Shown: positions 16,777 through 26,372, counted from the stretch's first letter. The stretch is 64,000 nt of DNA from Patescibacteria group bacterium (GCA_023484645.1 JAMCZZ010000041.1:12874-76873), one strand, 5' to 3'. The notes: a model not told the origin generated them from the letters alone. Made by a program: numbers and translations.

Positions 16777-17451
16777 CTAAGCACCAACTCGAAAAGGATT
16801 GAAGTCGGTTTTTGTATCGTAATAATCTTCTGATTCTTTTTTCTTCAAACGATTTACGATTAAGTAAGTCAATGGCGTAAACACCACTTCAATCGCAGTT
16901 TTAAATAGATAATTGAAAATAATTAGTTCAAATACGAGCTCGTTCGGCAGGACTCCAAGAAATGCGATCGAAACGAAAATTATGCTATCAAACAGTTCTC
17001 CAACTAACGTCGAACTAATTGTACGTGTCCAAAGCCACTTGCCCTTGGTTAATATCTTCATTTTAGCCAAAATGTAAGAATTGCTGAACTCGCCAAAAAA
17101 GTAAGCAACGAGACTGGCCATTACAATTCTTGGCGTCTGCCCTAGTATTTTCATGTAAGCATCCTGATTATCCCAGCCTGCAGCCGACGGAAGAAAGCCA
17201 ACCAACCCTAAAACAAGAGACATGAGAAGTGTGCTGGCAAAGCCCATCCAAATAATTTTTCTCGACGTTTTATAACCATATACTTCTGTTAAAACATCGT
17301 TAAATATATAAGTTAGTGGAAAAAGCAGCGTCCCTCCATCTAAAGCCATAAAGCCGATTTTAGCAATTTTAGTTGAGGCAATGTTTGAGATCAATAAAAC
17401 CGCCACAAAAACCACCATTATCACGTCTAAATACTTATAGTTTTTTCTCAT
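16777..17451 (-). CDS. Queuosine precursor transporter (YhhQ/VUT family)
   Basis: 224 residues, about six membrane segments. Family features include DVIMVVFVAVLLISNIASTKIA, LFPLTYIFNDVLTEVYGYKTSRK, and ELFDSIIFVSIAFLG. The family imports queuosine precursors such as preQ0/preQ1. A QueH-type epoxyqueuosine reductase is encoded nearby at 19382. Most of the synthesis pathway is not in the window, consistent with salvage. No preQ1 riboswitch was seen in the 40 bases upstream. Confidence 0.88.
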   Translation of the reverse strand: MRKNYKYLDVIMVVFVAVLLISNIASTKIAKIGFMALDGGTLLFPLTYIFNDVLTEVYGYKTSRKIIWMGFASTLLMSLVLGLVGFLPSAAGWDNQDAYMKILGQTPRIVMASLVAYFFGEFSNSYILAKMKILTKGKWLWTRTISSTLVGELFDSIIFVSIAFLGVLPNELVFELIIFNYLFKTAIEVVFTPLTYLIVNRLKKKESEDYYDTKTDFNPFRVGA

Positions 17452-17494
17452 AATTAATATTCTTTTGTTTAATTATAATTTAATGTTCGAACTT

Positions 17495-18286
17495 TCAACT
17501 GCAAAGCACTAAATAGTATCCTCTGTACTCATCGCGCTTTCCCGAAAGTTTGCTTTGAGAGAGTTTTGATATATCTAAATTCCGATAAATTTTATAATTA
17601 TTTGCTAAAGCGTAGTGCAGGGCGACTAAACAATCGACAGCCGAACCATTGCAGGCAAAATAACCATCAACTTTACCAAGTAAAAACTGTCCTATTGAAC
17701 TTATTCCATCATCGACTTGGTTTCTGACAACAAATTTATACCCCTCGTTAATGGCCTCTTGATAAATATCAGGAGCACATGTTTTTGGATTCACTGAAGT
17801 AAAATGTATAATTGTTTTCGAATGAGAATTAACATTTGGAAAAATTGGCTTTTCACCAAAAAAATTACAATCTTTTTCTACAATTTTTACTCCCCAATTT
17901 ACTTCTGGGAAGTATACAAATGTATAAAGAGGATCCTTTTTATTATGGAGCATGACTATTACCGAATACATTTTTTTACCATTTGCATAAAGCATAGTTC
18001 CATCGATTGGATCAACTGTAATTACCAAATCCGAAGATTCAGCAAACAAGTTTTTGCTTGGCGTATTCTCTTCTGCTACCATTTCACAATTCTTAAGTTC
18101 AGACTCAGCAAGTTTTTTTAGAATGAATTCCTGAACAGCTAGGTCAGCGCTGGTTACAATGTCGATGTCTTTTATACCGGAATCAAATTTATCCTCAACT
18201 GTTGCATCCTTCCTAAGCCTCATCGCCATTTTTCCGGCTTCAATAAAATCTTTCTCAAATTGTTGAATCAGTTCCAGTTCTCCCAT
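17495..18286 (-). CDS. Inositol monophosphatase-family phosphatase
   Basis: 263 residues. Metal-binding motifs are MVAEENT (about 70-76), VDPIDGTMLYANG (about 92-104), and a late segment GSAVDCLVALHYAL in place of the usual WD-A-A motif. The family hydrolyses inositol phosphates, fructose-1,6-bisphosphate or PAP. The substrate cannot be read. It sits upstream of the queuosine transporter on the same strand, 43 bases away, and divergent from rsmH. Confidence 0.8.
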   Translation of the reverse strand: MGELELIQQFEKDFIEAGKMAMRLRKDATVEDKFDSGIKDIDIVTSADLAVQEFILKKLAESELKNCEMVAEENTPSKNLFAESSDLVITVDPIDGTMLYANGKKMYSVIVMLHNKKDPLYTFVYFPEVNWGVKIVEKDCNFFGEKPIFPNVNSHSKTIIHFTSVNPKTCAPDIYQEAINEGYKFVVRNQVDDGISSIGQFLLGKVDGYFACNGSAVDCLVALHYALANNYKIYRNLDISKLSQSKLSGKRDEYRGYYLVLCS

Positions 18287-18400
18287 TGGTATCCTTTCTT
18301 TATTCTGTGTCTACTATATCAAATTTATTACTATTTCAATAATAATTTCACGTGTTCCTTTCTAGCCAATTATGCAAATTTATGGTAGATTAAATTGTTG

Positions 18401-19369
18401 ATGAATCCCATGAAACATATACCTGTTTTAGAAAATGAAATATTAGATACATTTACCTATCTCAACAGTGTTAAAGATGGTTTTTTTGTCGATGGAACAC
18501 TTGGCTTAGCTGGCCATTCCGTTGCTATCATATCTAAGTTCAAAGCTCCAATCTCTAAATTTAAAATCATTGGCATCGATAAAGACCAAAGTGCATTAGA
18601 ATTAGCAAAAAACAATATTAAAAATGTAAAGCTCGAAAATCGGTTCATATTTGTGCATGATGATTTTAAGAACATTGAAAATATTTTGTCCGAGTTGAAA
18701 ATTGACGAAGTAAATGGCTCATTAATAGATCTAGGTGTTTCCTCAATGCAGTTAGACGATAAAGAAAGAGGTTTTTCTTTTTCTGATTCAGAAGCAATTT
18801 TAGATATGAGAATGGATCAAACTCAAAAACTAAGTGCTTTCGATATCTTGAATTACTACCCCCAGCTTAAACTAGAGAAAATACTCAAAGAATATGGCGA
18901 GGAAAAATTTTACAGAAACATCGCTAGAAATATCTGCAAAACAAGAAAGGAGAGTCCAATTGAAAAAGTAGGAGATCTCCTGAAAATTCTAGAGGAATCT
19001 GTTCCGACTAAAGTACGGGCGACAAGCAAAAAGCATTTTGCAACTAGTGTTTTCAGAGCTTTAAGACTGGAGGTAAATCAAGAGTTGATAAGACTTGACG
19101 ATGCATTATTGGATTTTATTAGTGCTTTAAAAAAAGGCGGACGACTTGCCGTCGTATCATTTCATTCCGCTGAAGACAGGATAGTCAAAGAGACTTTCAG
19201 AAAAGCAGAAAATCCTTGTGTCTGCCCTCCATTGGCTCCCGTTTGTACTTGCGGAAATAAACCCCTAGTTAAAATATTAACAAAAAAGCCGATTGTCCCG
19301 TCAGACCAAGAGATTACGGAGAATCCCAGATCCAGAAGCGCAAAACTCCGAATAGTAGAGAAATTATAA
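18401..19369 (+). CDS. rsmH: 16S rRNA (cytosine1402-N4)-methyltransferase
   Basis: About 322 residues. Signature blocks are HIPVLENEILD, FVDGTLGLAGHS (SAM binding), GSLIDLGVSSMQLDDKERGFSF, VSFHSAEDRIVKETFR, and a C-terminal NPRSRSAKLRIVEK. It methylates N4 of C1402 in the ribosomal P site. Starts at 18395 (TTG), 18401 and 18410 (ATG) are all possible; none has a clear Shine-Dalgarno. It is not followed by the usual ftsL-ftsI division genes; queH follows after 12 bases. Confidence 0.95.
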   Translation: MNPMKHIPVLENEILDTFTYLNSVKDGFFVDGTLGLAGHSVAIISKFKAPISKFKIIGIDKDQSALELAKNNIKNVKLENRFIFVHDDFKNIENILSELKIDEVNGSLIDLGVSSMQLDDKERGFSFSDSEAILDMRMDQTQKLSAFDILNYYPQLKLEKILKEYGEEKFYRNIARNICKTRKESPIEKVGDLLKILEESVPTKVRATSKKHFATSVFRALRLEVNQELIRLDDALLDFISALKKGGRLAVVSFHSAEDRIVKETFRKAENPCVCPPLAPVCTCGNKPLVKILTKKPIVPSDQEITENPRSRSAKLRIVEKL

Positions 19370-19381
19370 AAATCAACTAGA

Positions 19382-19942
19382 ATGAATAGAATTGCTAAAA
19401 AATCTTTATTACTGCACGTTTGTTGTGCTCCTTGTACAACAGCTGTGTATGAAAAATTAAGTAATGATTTTGAAATTACACTTTTTTGGTTTAACCCAAA
19501 TATTGAGCCAGTTGAAGAACATGAAAAAAGATTAAAAGAGACAATAAAATTATCTAGAATTTTAGCAGTACCATTAATAATTGATGACAAGTATCTGGCT
19601 GAAAACCAAAGTTGGAATCTTTTGACTAAAGACTATGCCAACGAAAAAGAGGGCGGAAACCGATGCAGACTTTGCATAAAAAATCGCTTACTCAATACTG
19701 CTAAACAGACAAAAGATAATAATTTTGACTATTTTACTACTACTCTTACCGTTTCACCACACAAGAACTCAGCAATAATCAACAAGCTCGGCAAAGAAAT
19801 CGCTGAAAAATCCGACGTTGAATTCCTAGAGGCCGATTTTAAAAAAGAAAACGGCTATCTCCGTTCAATAGAACTCTCCAAAAAATACGATCTATATAGA
19901 CAGAATTATTGTGGATGCAAATATAGTCTCAACAATTTCTAA
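19382..19942 (+). CDS. queH: Epoxyqueuosine reductase
   Basis: 186 residues, DUF208/QueH type. Paired cysteines LLHVCCAPCTTAV (residues 10-22), RCRLCIKNRL (about 97-106) and YCGCKYSL (about 177-184) fit the metal-centre pattern, and WFNPNIEP is a family block. It reduces epoxyqueuosine to queuosine in tRNA, the last step of the modification. The gene follows rsmH after 12 bases and is probably cotranscribed. With the transporter at 16777 it suggests a salvage route. Confidence 0.9.
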   Translation: MNRIAKKSLLLHVCCAPCTTAVYEKLSNDFEITLFWFNPNIEPVEEHEKRLKETIKLSRILAVPLIIDDKYLAENQSWNLLTKDYANEKEGGNRCRLCIKNRLLNTAKQTKDNNFDYFTTTLTVSPHKNSAIINKLGKEIAEKSDVEFLEADFKKENGYLRSIELSKKYDLYRQNYCGCKYSLNNF

Positions 19943-19974
19943 GTACTCTAATTTCTAATTAATCTAATCAATAA

Positions 19975-20100
19975 ACAAAAAACTCGAAGCACTAAGCACG
20001 AAACTCCTGCTTACCAGCAGATATTCGGATTTCGGATTTACATGCATTGGGATTTGTTTAGAATAATTAGAGTAATTAGGTTAATTAGAATAATTTAATA
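19975..20100. repeat. AT-rich inverted repeats and dispersed CPR repeat between queH and smpB
   Basis: TAATTAGAGTAATTAGGTTAATTAG near 20063-20090 faces CTAATTTCTAATTAATCTAATC near 19948. GCACTAAGCAC at about 19989 recurs near 16774. No gene is visible. It may end both convergent genes. Confidence 0.5.
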
Positions 20101-20102
20101 TA

Positions 20103-20561
20103 TTATTTATTATATTTTCTATCTTTCAAATTAATATTGATATCGCGTTCAATATCCCTCGTTTTTAATTTTTCTCTTTTTTCATACTTTTTCATACCTT
20201 TGCCAATGCCGAGCTCTAATTTGGCTTTTCCTTTAGTTAAGTAGAGCTTTAATGGAATTAGGCTAAAGCCTTGCTCTGCAGTTTTACCAATTAGTTTATC
20301 GATTTGAGATCTATGTAATAACAATTTTCTAGTTCTCTGTCTGTCCCCGCCCTCAATATTTATGTTCGCCCCGATCCAAAAAACTTCTCCGTTGAGTATT
20401 TTCGCATATGATCCTGTCATATCAATTTTGTTTGCCCTGATTGCCTTAATTTCTTCTCCAGTCAAAGCAATCCCCGTTTCTAGCGAATCAGTAATTTGAT
20501 AATCAAATCGGGCCTTTTTATTATAAAATTCTCGTTTAGAAACTTTGGGTTTTTTATTCAT
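20103..20561 (-). CDS. smpB: SsrA-binding protein
   Basis: 152 residues. Family blocks are KARFDYQITDSLETGIALTGEEIKAIRANKIDMTGSYAKI, RKLLLHRSQIDKL, and a basic C-terminal tail (KKYEKREKLKTRDIERDI). It binds tmRNA and carries it into stalled ribosomes; the tmRNA gene is at 6695 in this window. The ATG overlaps the stop of the upstream AI-2E permease gene by 8 bases (ATGAATAA), so the two are translationally coupled. Confidence 0.96.
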   Translation of the reverse strand: MNKKPKVSKREFYNKKARFDYQITDSLETGIALTGEEIKAIRANKIDMTGSYAKILNGEVFWIGANINIEGGDRQRTRKLLLHRSQIDKLIGKTAEQGFSLIPLKLYLTKGKAKLELGIGKGMKKYEKREKLKTRDIERDININLKDRKYNK

Positions 20562-21561
20562 TATTTTTATAAACTTCTCTTATTGTTGGCCATTCCTGGA
20601 CAACTACTGAAATCGAAGCAGCGATAGGAACAGCAAGAATCGCTCCAACAACACCGAGTAATTTAGCACCTGTAAGTATCGCAAGAATAATAACAACTGG
20701 AGATAATCCCACTGCTTTTTGCATCACTTTTGGCACAATAAATGAATTCTCAATTTGCTGCACAATCACATATAGAATAAGAACAAAAAGCGCCTTGATG
20801 GGAGAAACACTTAAGGTAATTAAAATAGCAATCAAGCCTGAAACGAGAGGGCCGATTGTAGGAATAATCTCCATCACAGCAGAAACAACGGCTAATGTCA
20901 AAGCGTACGGCACACCAATAATCAATAGCCCAATCAAATCAAGCACTCCGATTATAGCTCCAAGTGCCATTTGCCCCCTAAACCAATTTCCTACTTTTTG
21001 AGTTATTTTTTGAACCAAAGCCATCACTGCACTTTGATGATTGGGAGAGACAACCGATCTTATGAATGACGGAATGCCATTTTTATCAAGTAACAGATAG
21101 ATCGTCATAACAATGGCCGCAAAAAAAGCAATTACGCCCCCAAAAATTCCAGCTGTAATTAAAACGAAACTATTTGTGATATTGCCGATATTCTTCGTAA
21201 AAGTATTTATCCCTTCGTTGATACTAGGAATATGACCTCTTATAAAAGAATATTTATCTAAAATATCTGGAATATTTTGAATAAGCTGTCTACTTTGGGA
21301 AATAACCGGAGGGACAATTAAGTAAACCACCAAAACAATCGCTAAAATAATTAAGACAAGTAGAGCTAGTACTGAAAATATACGTCCGATTTTTCTCTCC
21401 CACCTGTTTATTATCGGACGAAAAGCAGCAGCAAAAACTAGAACAATAAAAAATAATGCAATAATGTCTCTAACTAAAAATAATAAGTAAAAGATAGCAC
21501 CAACCAGAAAAACTTTAACTATTGACCAAATGGAGATGTCTAATTTTACTGACTGATTCAT
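20554..21561 (-). CDS. AI-2E family transporter (PF01594 permease)
   Basis: 335 residues with about eight membrane segments. SALMEIIPTIGPLVSG-like segment VVSAVMEIIPTIGPLVSGLIA and NSFIVPKVMQKAVGLSPVVIILAI are the family signatures. Members export autoinducer-like molecules or act as Na+/H+ antiporters; the actual cargo here is unknown. It is upstream of smpB with overlap and downstream of two DUF881 genes, probably one operon. Confidence 0.9.
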   Translation of the reverse strand: MNQSVKLDISIWSIVKVFLVGAIFYLLFLVRDIIALFFIVLVFAAAFRPIINRWERKIGRIFSVLALLVLIILAIVLVVYLIVPPVISQSRQLIQNIPDILDKYSFIRGHIPSINEGINTFTKNIGNITNSFVLITAGIFGGVIAFFAAIVMTIYLLLDKNGIPSFIRSVVSPNHQSAVMALVQKITQKVGNWFRGQMALGAIIGVLDLIGLLIIGVPYALTLAVVSAVMEIIPTIGPLVSGLIAILITLSVSPIKALFVLILYVIVQQIENSFIVPKVMQKAVGLSPVVIILAILTGAKLLGVVGAILAVPIAASISVVVQEWPTIREVYKNNE

Positions 21562-21573
21562 AGTCCTCCTTAT

Positions 21574-22218
21574 TTATTCCTTAATGATTCTAGCATAATC
21601 AAATTTTAACTGTTCTCCGGCGGGAATTTCAATGTTATCCTTTTCTTGAATAATAAAATTAATGTCTTTTGTGGAAATCTGGTCTACAATCCCTCCCTTT
21701 CTCTCCATCGCTGATTTAAGCAAACTGCTATTACCCAATACTTCAATCTCATAATATTGAAGATTACTAAATTTATCAAAACTAGTATTTAATACCAGTC
21801 GCTGGTTATTAATTGTAATAATTTCAGCTCCAATATTTTTAATCGCGTTCACTAAGTCTACAATCTGAGCAGTAGATAAATTGCCTTTAATTTGTATCAC
21901 AACCCCTTGCCCGGTTTTAGAAGATGTACTGTTAATACTATCCAATCGCTCAGTATCAACTAAATATTGATCAAAAGATTTTTGCCGTGATTCCGTTGAA
22001 TTTTTGTAAGACTCTAGATCGGAGGTTAAGTTTTGCACTTCGTTTCTCAAATCAGCATTTGATTTAGTAAGCTTCGCTACTTCCAATGCTAAAACAGCAT
22101 TATTCTCAGGCTGGATAATTTTTTTATATTCCTTTCCAGAGTAAAATTGAGAAATTAGAAAAATACCTAAGAAAAAACAAATAATTGATATGATGATGTA
22201 ATCATTTTTCTTAAACAT
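21574..22218 (-). CDS. DUF881-family protein (second copy)
   Basis: 214 residues. N-terminal membrane anchor (YIIISIICFFLGIFLISQFY), coiled coil (VAKLTKSNADLRNEVQNLTSDLESYK), then the DUF881 domain (GVVIQIKGNLSTAQIVDLVNAIKNIGAEIITINNQRLVLNT). The family is found near division genes in Gram-positives and is thought to act at the envelope; function unproven. It shares one base with the upstream paralog (TAATG). Confidence 0.88.
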   Translation of the reverse strand: MFKKNDYIIISIICFFLGIFLISQFYSGKEYKKIIQPENNAVLALEVAKLTKSNADLRNEVQNLTSDLESYKNSTESRQKSFDQYLVDTERLDSINSTSSKTGQGVVIQIKGNLSTAQIVDLVNAIKNIGAEIITINNQRLVLNTSFDKFSNLQYYEIEVLGNSSLLKSAMERKGGIVDQISTKDINFIIQEKDNIEIPAGEQLKFDYARIIKE

Positions 22219-22958
22219 TAGTTACCCCCCGTTGTTTTCGCTTCGAAGCTTCCATCAAAAACTGGTAATGTGATATCATTGTTTTTATCGACATTGAAGA
22301 TTAATCCTAAACTCTTCCTTTGATGAATGTTCGGAAGAATCCCTGAATTGGAAACTCTTTCATACATCACACTTTGATTGCCGACAGCTTCTATTCTGAA
22401 AGGTGTGGTTAATCTAATATCGTTTACAAGAATAGTGTTAACTATGCAATCAATCGCTGTATTTATCACCACTCTTTGATTGTTTATTGAAATACCCTCG
22501 GCGCCAGACTCCCATAAAAGATTTACCACATCCCTTAGATCTGCGGCATGAACGATCGAATCCTCTGTAGCTGGACCAGTTTTACTATCATCTAAAGTTA
22601 CGATAATACCCTCTCCGTTCAGCTTCGTTAACCCTGCTTGTGACTTTTTAGTGCTTAAATCTGCGAGTTCTTTTTTAGTTAAAGTAACATCTTGAGATTG
22701 ATTTTGCGCTTTTTCGATTGAAAGTTGTAAATTTTTTATTTCACTTTTAAGTTGAGACTGCTCTGTATAAAGGGAATCTTTTGTTTCTTTGAGACTTGAG
22801 TAAGGCGCAACCGGATTCGTAACCCTGTCTGGAATTGACCTCCACTGAGCAGTAATTAAAACTCCAATGGCAACACTTAAAAGAGCTATAAAAGATCGAA
22901 CGGCTACTACTCTCGCGCTCTTAATCTTGATTAAATTAAGTTTGGAATTACGAGACAT
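22218..22958 (-). CDS. DUF881-family protein (first copy)
   Basis: 246 residues. A basic N-terminus, one membrane segment (VVAVRSFIALLSVAIGVLIT), a coiled coil (SLYTEQSQLKSEIKNLQLSIEKAQ), and the DUF881 core (GEGIIVTLDDSKTGPATEDSIVHAADLRDVVNLLWESGAEGISINNQRVV shortened here). A tandem paralog follows directly. Likely an envelope or division-associated protein by family context. Confidence 0.88.
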   Translation of the reverse strand: MSRNSKLNLIKIKSARVVAVRSFIALLSVAIGVLITAQWRSIPDRVTNPVAPYSSLKETKDSLYTEQSQLKSEIKNLQLSIEKAQNQSQDVTLTKKELADLSTKKSQAGLTKLNGEGIIVTLDDSKTGPATEDSIVHAADLRDVVNLLWESGAEGISINNQRVVINTAIDCIVNTILVNDIRLTTPFRIEAVGNQSVMYERVSNSGILPNIHQRKSLGLIFNVDKNNDITLPVFDGSFEAKTTGGN

Positions 22959-22994
22959 TGAATATTAACATTCTATATTACTAATTACTGACAT

Positions 22995-23070
22995 TGGTGC
23001 CCCCAGTAGGAATCGAACCTACGGTCTAAGGCTTAGGAGTCCTTTGTTTTATCCACTAAACTATGGGGGC
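22995..23070 (-). tRNA. tRNA-Arg(CCT)
   Basis: Acceptor GCCCCCA pairs with TGGGGGC, then ACCA. The anticodon loop is CTCCTAA. The last pair of the anticodon stem is A-G mismatched. Confidence 0.92.
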
Positions 23071-23217
23071 GCTGCGCTTCGGCGTCTCGACTAGATATTA
23101 GCACATATTTTCGCTATTATAAATACTCGGGATGGTATTATTTTCGGAAATTAGTACAGCCTTCCCGATATTCATCGGGATAAAGTCCGCGCGCATCGCC
23201 TGCTCTATTAAATATTT

Positions 23218-23293
23218 CGGGGACTAGCCTAATCGGTAAGGCGCACGATTCGGGTTCGTGAGATTCCGGATTCGAGTTCCGGGTCCCCGACCA
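23218..23293 (+). tRNA. tRNA-Pro(CGG)
   Basis: Acceptor CGGGGAC/GTCCCCG then ACCA; anticodon arm CACGA-TTCGGGT-TCGTG. Confidence 0.95.
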
Positions 23294-23311
23294 AAAAATA
23301 TATAAACTATT

Positions 23312-23343
23312 AAAAAAAGCCCAAAATAAGTCAGGCTTTTTTT
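23312..23343. terminator. Bidirectional intrinsic terminator between tRNA-Pro and HU gene
   Basis: AAAAAAAGCC and GGCTTTTTTT arms around a 12-base loop, usable by both convergent genes. Confidence 0.85.
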
Positions 23344-23363
23344 AATAAATATTTTTTAGAGAA

Positions 23364-23636
23364 TTATTTTACTGTGCTTCTTAGGCTTCTAGAAGGCTTA
23401 AAACGAGGCATTTTTGTTGCGGGAATATTAATTGGATCTCCCGTGCGAGGATTTACCCCCGACCTTGCTTTTCTCTTTCCAACATCAAACGTCCCAAAAC
23501 CAGTAAGAGTTACTTTGTCACTCTTAGCGATTTCTTTTGCAATTAAATCAAGCATGGTTTGAACTCCAGCTTCAGCTTCCCTTCTGGATAAACCAGTTTT
23601 TCTTGCTACTTCGTTGATAAGTTCATTTTTATTCAT
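23364..23636 (-). CDS. HU-family DNA-binding protein
   Basis: 90 residues from ATG 23636. Start chosen because AAGGAG sits 8 bases upstream; a GTG six codons earlier would overlap the ymdB stop. NKNELINEVARKTGLSRREAEAGV, VTLTGFGTFDVGKRKARSGVNPRTGDPI and PRFKPSRSLRSTVK are the classic HU/IHF blocks. It bends and compacts DNA. It follows ymdB by 10 bases on the same strand. Confidence 0.95.
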   Translation of the reverse strand: MNKNELINEVARKTGLSRREAEAGVQTMLDLIAKEIAKSDKVTLTGFGTFDVGKRKARSGVNPRTGDPINIPATKMPRFKPSRSLRSTVK

Positions 23637-23646
23637 TTTTTTCTCC

Positions 23647-24450
23647 TTATTCACTTTTTAAGATTTCTCTTATTCTTTTTATTTTTTTAGCTTTTTTTGT
23701 ATTTTTATCTATTTCAACAACCACCGCATTAAATATACTGTCTCCACTCGCTATTTTATGTGATTGGGGGAGTTGTGTCAAGAACTTTTCAATAATGATT
23801 TCCTTTTTAACACCCAAGACTGAATTCTCCGGTCCGCACATTCCAATATCGGAAATAAATGCAGTACCGTTGGGCAAAATTTTCTCATCTGCCGTTTGTA
23901 CATGCGTATGCGTTCCTAAGATAGCCGAAACATGGCCGTCCAAATAGTATCCAAAGGCCATCTTCTCGCTTGTCGCTTCAGCGTGAAAATCAATAATTAT
24001 CAAAGAGTCAGGATAATCCTCAACTATATTTTTACCGATAATGAAAGGACTTTCAATATCATCTTTCATAAAGACTCTACCCTGAAGATTGATTATTGCT
24101 AGGTTCACCCCTTTAATTTCTACCGATGTGGAACCTCTTCCTGGAGAAGAAACGGGATAATTGGCCGGTCTAAGCACTTTTATTTTCGCGTCGTTTAAAC
24201 AGGGGATAAAATCAGCGTTATTCCAAATGTGGTTACCTGAAGTAAAATAGTTCACTCCCGCTTTAATCATCTCATCGTATTTTTCAAAGGTCATTCCTTT
24301 TCCAGCAGCCAAATTTTCACCATTTGCTATAACAAAATCAACCCCTTCCTCTTTTTTAATTTGAGGGATAAAATGAGCAACCGCTCGCCTGCCAGGTTTG
24401 CCAACAATGTCGCCTATAAAAAGAATTTTTATAGATTTTTTATTAACCAT
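23647..24450 (-). CDS. ymdB: YmdB-type metallophosphoesterase (TIGR00282)
   Basis: 267 residues. IKILFIGDIVGKPGRR, FVIANGENLAAGKG, FTSGNHIWNN and ILGTHTHVQTADEKILPNGTAFISDIGMCGP carry the metal-binding Asp, Asn and His residues of the family, known as 2',3'-cyclic nucleotide phosphodiesterases. It is next to rny, as in Bacillus, where both act in RNA turnover and development. HU follows it. Confidence 0.93.
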   Translation of the reverse strand: MVNKKSIKILFIGDIVGKPGRRAVAHFIPQIKKEEGVDFVIANGENLAAGKGMTFEKYDEMIKAGVNYFTSGNHIWNNADFIPCLNDAKIKVLRPANYPVSSPGRGSTSVEIKGVNLAIINLQGRVFMKDDIESPFIIGKNIVEDYPDSLIIIDFHAEATSEKMAFGYYLDGHVSAILGTHTHVQTADEKILPNGTAFISDIGMCGPENSVLGVKKEIIIEKFLTQLPQSHKIASGDSIFNAVVVEIDKNTKKAKKIKRIREILKSE

Positions 24451-24552
24451 TGATCACTTCTCGTCTATTAACCATTAATCATTTATTAATTGAAAATTAA
24501 ATAAAAAATGGAAATTGATAATTGGATAAATATAAATTTTGCAAAGCAAAAT

Positions 24553-26076
24553 TTACTTTGCGTACTCAATCGCTCTTGTCTCTCTTATAACGTGAATTTT
24601 AACTTGACCAGGATATTGAACTTCTTCCTCGACTTTTTTAGCGATTTCCTTCGACATCTTTTCTGCGGTTAGATCGTCTACTTCTTCGGGCCTAACAAAT
24701 ATTCTGACTTCTCTGCCTGCCTGAATCGCATAAGATCGCTCAACGCCATCAAATGAATTTGCGACTCGTTCAAGTTCCTCGAGACGTTTAATGTGAAGAT
24801 CTAGCGACTCTCTTCTTGCCCCAGGTCTGGCCGAAGATATAGCATCTGCAATTTGAACAATTGCCGCTTCAACAGTCTGGATTTCCACATCTTCATGATG
24901 AGCTTCAATTGCATGGATCAGATCTTTTGGAAGTTTAAATTTCCTGGCGATATCAGCTGAAATTACTGCATGAGAACCAGGAACTTCATGGTCAACTGCT
25001 TTGCCTAAATCATGTAATAAACCTGCTCTCTTTACTAAAGCCGTATCAGCGCCAATCTCCTCGGAAATAAGCGCCCCTAAACGGGCGACTTCAATGGCAT
25101 GCTGGAGCTGATTTTGCCCAAAGGAAGTTCGGAATTTTAATCTACCCAAAACTTTTAGAATTTCCGGCGGCAATCCTGTAACTCCAACCTCGTAAGCTGC
25201 CTCATCGCCGGACTTTTTAACATCTGCTGAAACAATTTTCTTAGCCTTTTCAAAAGCATCTTCAATCCTGGCAGGGTTGATTCGGCCGTCATTTACCAAT
25301 TCAGACAACGTAACTTTTGCCACTTGTTTTCGGATTGGATCAAAAGTCGATATCACAACTGCTTCAGGAGTATCGTCGATAATTAAATCAACACCAGTTA
25401 ACTTTTCAAATGACTGGATGTTTCTTCCTTCGCGGCCGATAATTCTGCCCTTCATCTCATCAGATGGAATATCAATAGTGGAAATTGTAGTTTCAGCAGC
25501 TGTCTCAGCAGCCACTCTTTGCATCGCTGTAACAACAACTTTTCTTGCTGCCACATCTGCATTTTCTTTCACATATAAATCAACTTCTTTTATTTTCTTA
25601 ACCAAAGCTTCTTTTCCTTCTTTCTCGACTAAATCCAAAAGAACTTTCTTGGCTTCTTCTTTGGTCATTTTGGCGATTCTCTCTAAGCTATCTTCCTGCT
25701 TTTTTCTTAAGTCTCTAAGTGCTTGCTTAGTCTCTTCAATTTGTTTTTCTTTAGACGTGACTTCTCGGCGAGATTTTTCAATGTCGGCAAAGCGTAGATC
25801 AATATTCGACTCTTTTCTTCTTAGATCTTGCTCGGTTTTTTCCAAATACCTTGTTTTTGACTCATATTCTTTCTTGCTTTCTTCTTTTTCCTTAAGCGCT
25901 TCGTCCCTGGCCTGTAAAAGAACTTCTTTCGACTTCGTCTCTGCATCGGCAATAATTTTTTCTGATTTTGCCTTGGCACTAGCGATTTTTTTACTTGTAG
26001 TAATGTTAAACAATACAAACGCTAAAATACCGCCAGACAAAAGCCCTGCGACAGCAGCTAGAATTATGTTAACCAT
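24553..26076 (-). CDS. rny: Ribonuclease Y
   Basis: 507 residues from ATG 26076 (MVNIILAAVAGLLSGGILAFVLF), giving the expected N-terminal membrane anchor and AAAGGA upstream; an in-frame TTG at 26103 is less likely. A long coiled coil covers residues about 30-190. The KH domain has MKGRIIGREGRNIQSFEKLTGVDLIIDDTP. The HD domain has HAIEVARLGALISEEIG, RAGLLHDLGKAVDHEVPGSH and ADAISSARPGARRES. It is the membrane-bound endonuclease that starts mRNA decay. Confidence 0.97.
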   Translation of the reverse strand: MVNIILAAVAGLLSGGILAFVLFNITTSKKIASAKAKSEKIIADAETKSKEVLLQARDEALKEKEESKKEYESKTRYLEKTEQDLRRKESNIDLRFADIEKSRREVTSKEKQIEETKQALRDLRKKQEDSLERIAKMTKEEAKKVLLDLVEKEGKEALVKKIKEVDLYVKENADVAARKVVVTAMQRVAAETAAETTISTIDIPSDEMKGRIIGREGRNIQSFEKLTGVDLIIDDTPEAVVISTFDPIRKQVAKVTLSELVNDGRINPARIEDAFEKAKKIVSADVKKSGDEAAYEVGVTGLPPEILKVLGRLKFRTSFGQNQLQHAIEVARLGALISEEIGADTALVKRAGLLHDLGKAVDHEVPGSHAVISADIARKFKLPKDLIHAIEAHHEDVEIQTVEAAIVQIADAISSARPGARRESLDLHIKRLEELERVANSFDGVERSYAIQAGREVRIFVRPEEVDDLTAEKMSKEIAKKVEEEVQYPGQVKIHVIRETRAIEYAK

Positions 26077-26296
26077 CTCGATCCTTTCAAACCCCTCAGC
26101 CAAAATTAGAACAAACTATAATTTGATCACAGAATTATTTGATATTGCTGAATTCATTAAATCCGTCATTTTGGTTGATATATGGGGTGTAATTTCTAAT
26201 TAATAATTGTTTATAAAAACGTTTTTAGTATAACCGTTTTGGCAAAAAAAAGCAACGACGACAAAAAAATCGCGATAATAAATATCACGATCTTTT

Positions 26297-26371
26297 TGGC
26301 AGCCTCAAGGGGAATCGAACCCCTGTTACCACATTGAAAGCGTGGTGTCCTAACCACTAGACGATGAGGCC
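26297..26371 (-). tRNA. tRNA-Glu(TTC)
   Basis: GGCCTCA pairs with TGAGGCT (G1-U72), discriminator G and encoded CCA. The anticodon loop contains TTC. One base separates it from tRNA-Lys. Confidence 0.93.
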
Positions 26372-26372
26372 A

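Noticed and set aside
17452..17494. preQ1 riboswitch before the queuosine transporter
   Set aside because: The 43-base gap lacks the C-rich loop and A-rich tail of preQ1-I.
19975..20100. Small RNA gene between queH and smpB
   Set aside because: Only AT-rich dyads and repeat sequence; no promoter or stable GC stem.
25277..26203. 308-residue plus-strand frame
   Set aside because: Complement of rny, whose motifs on the other strand are conclusive.
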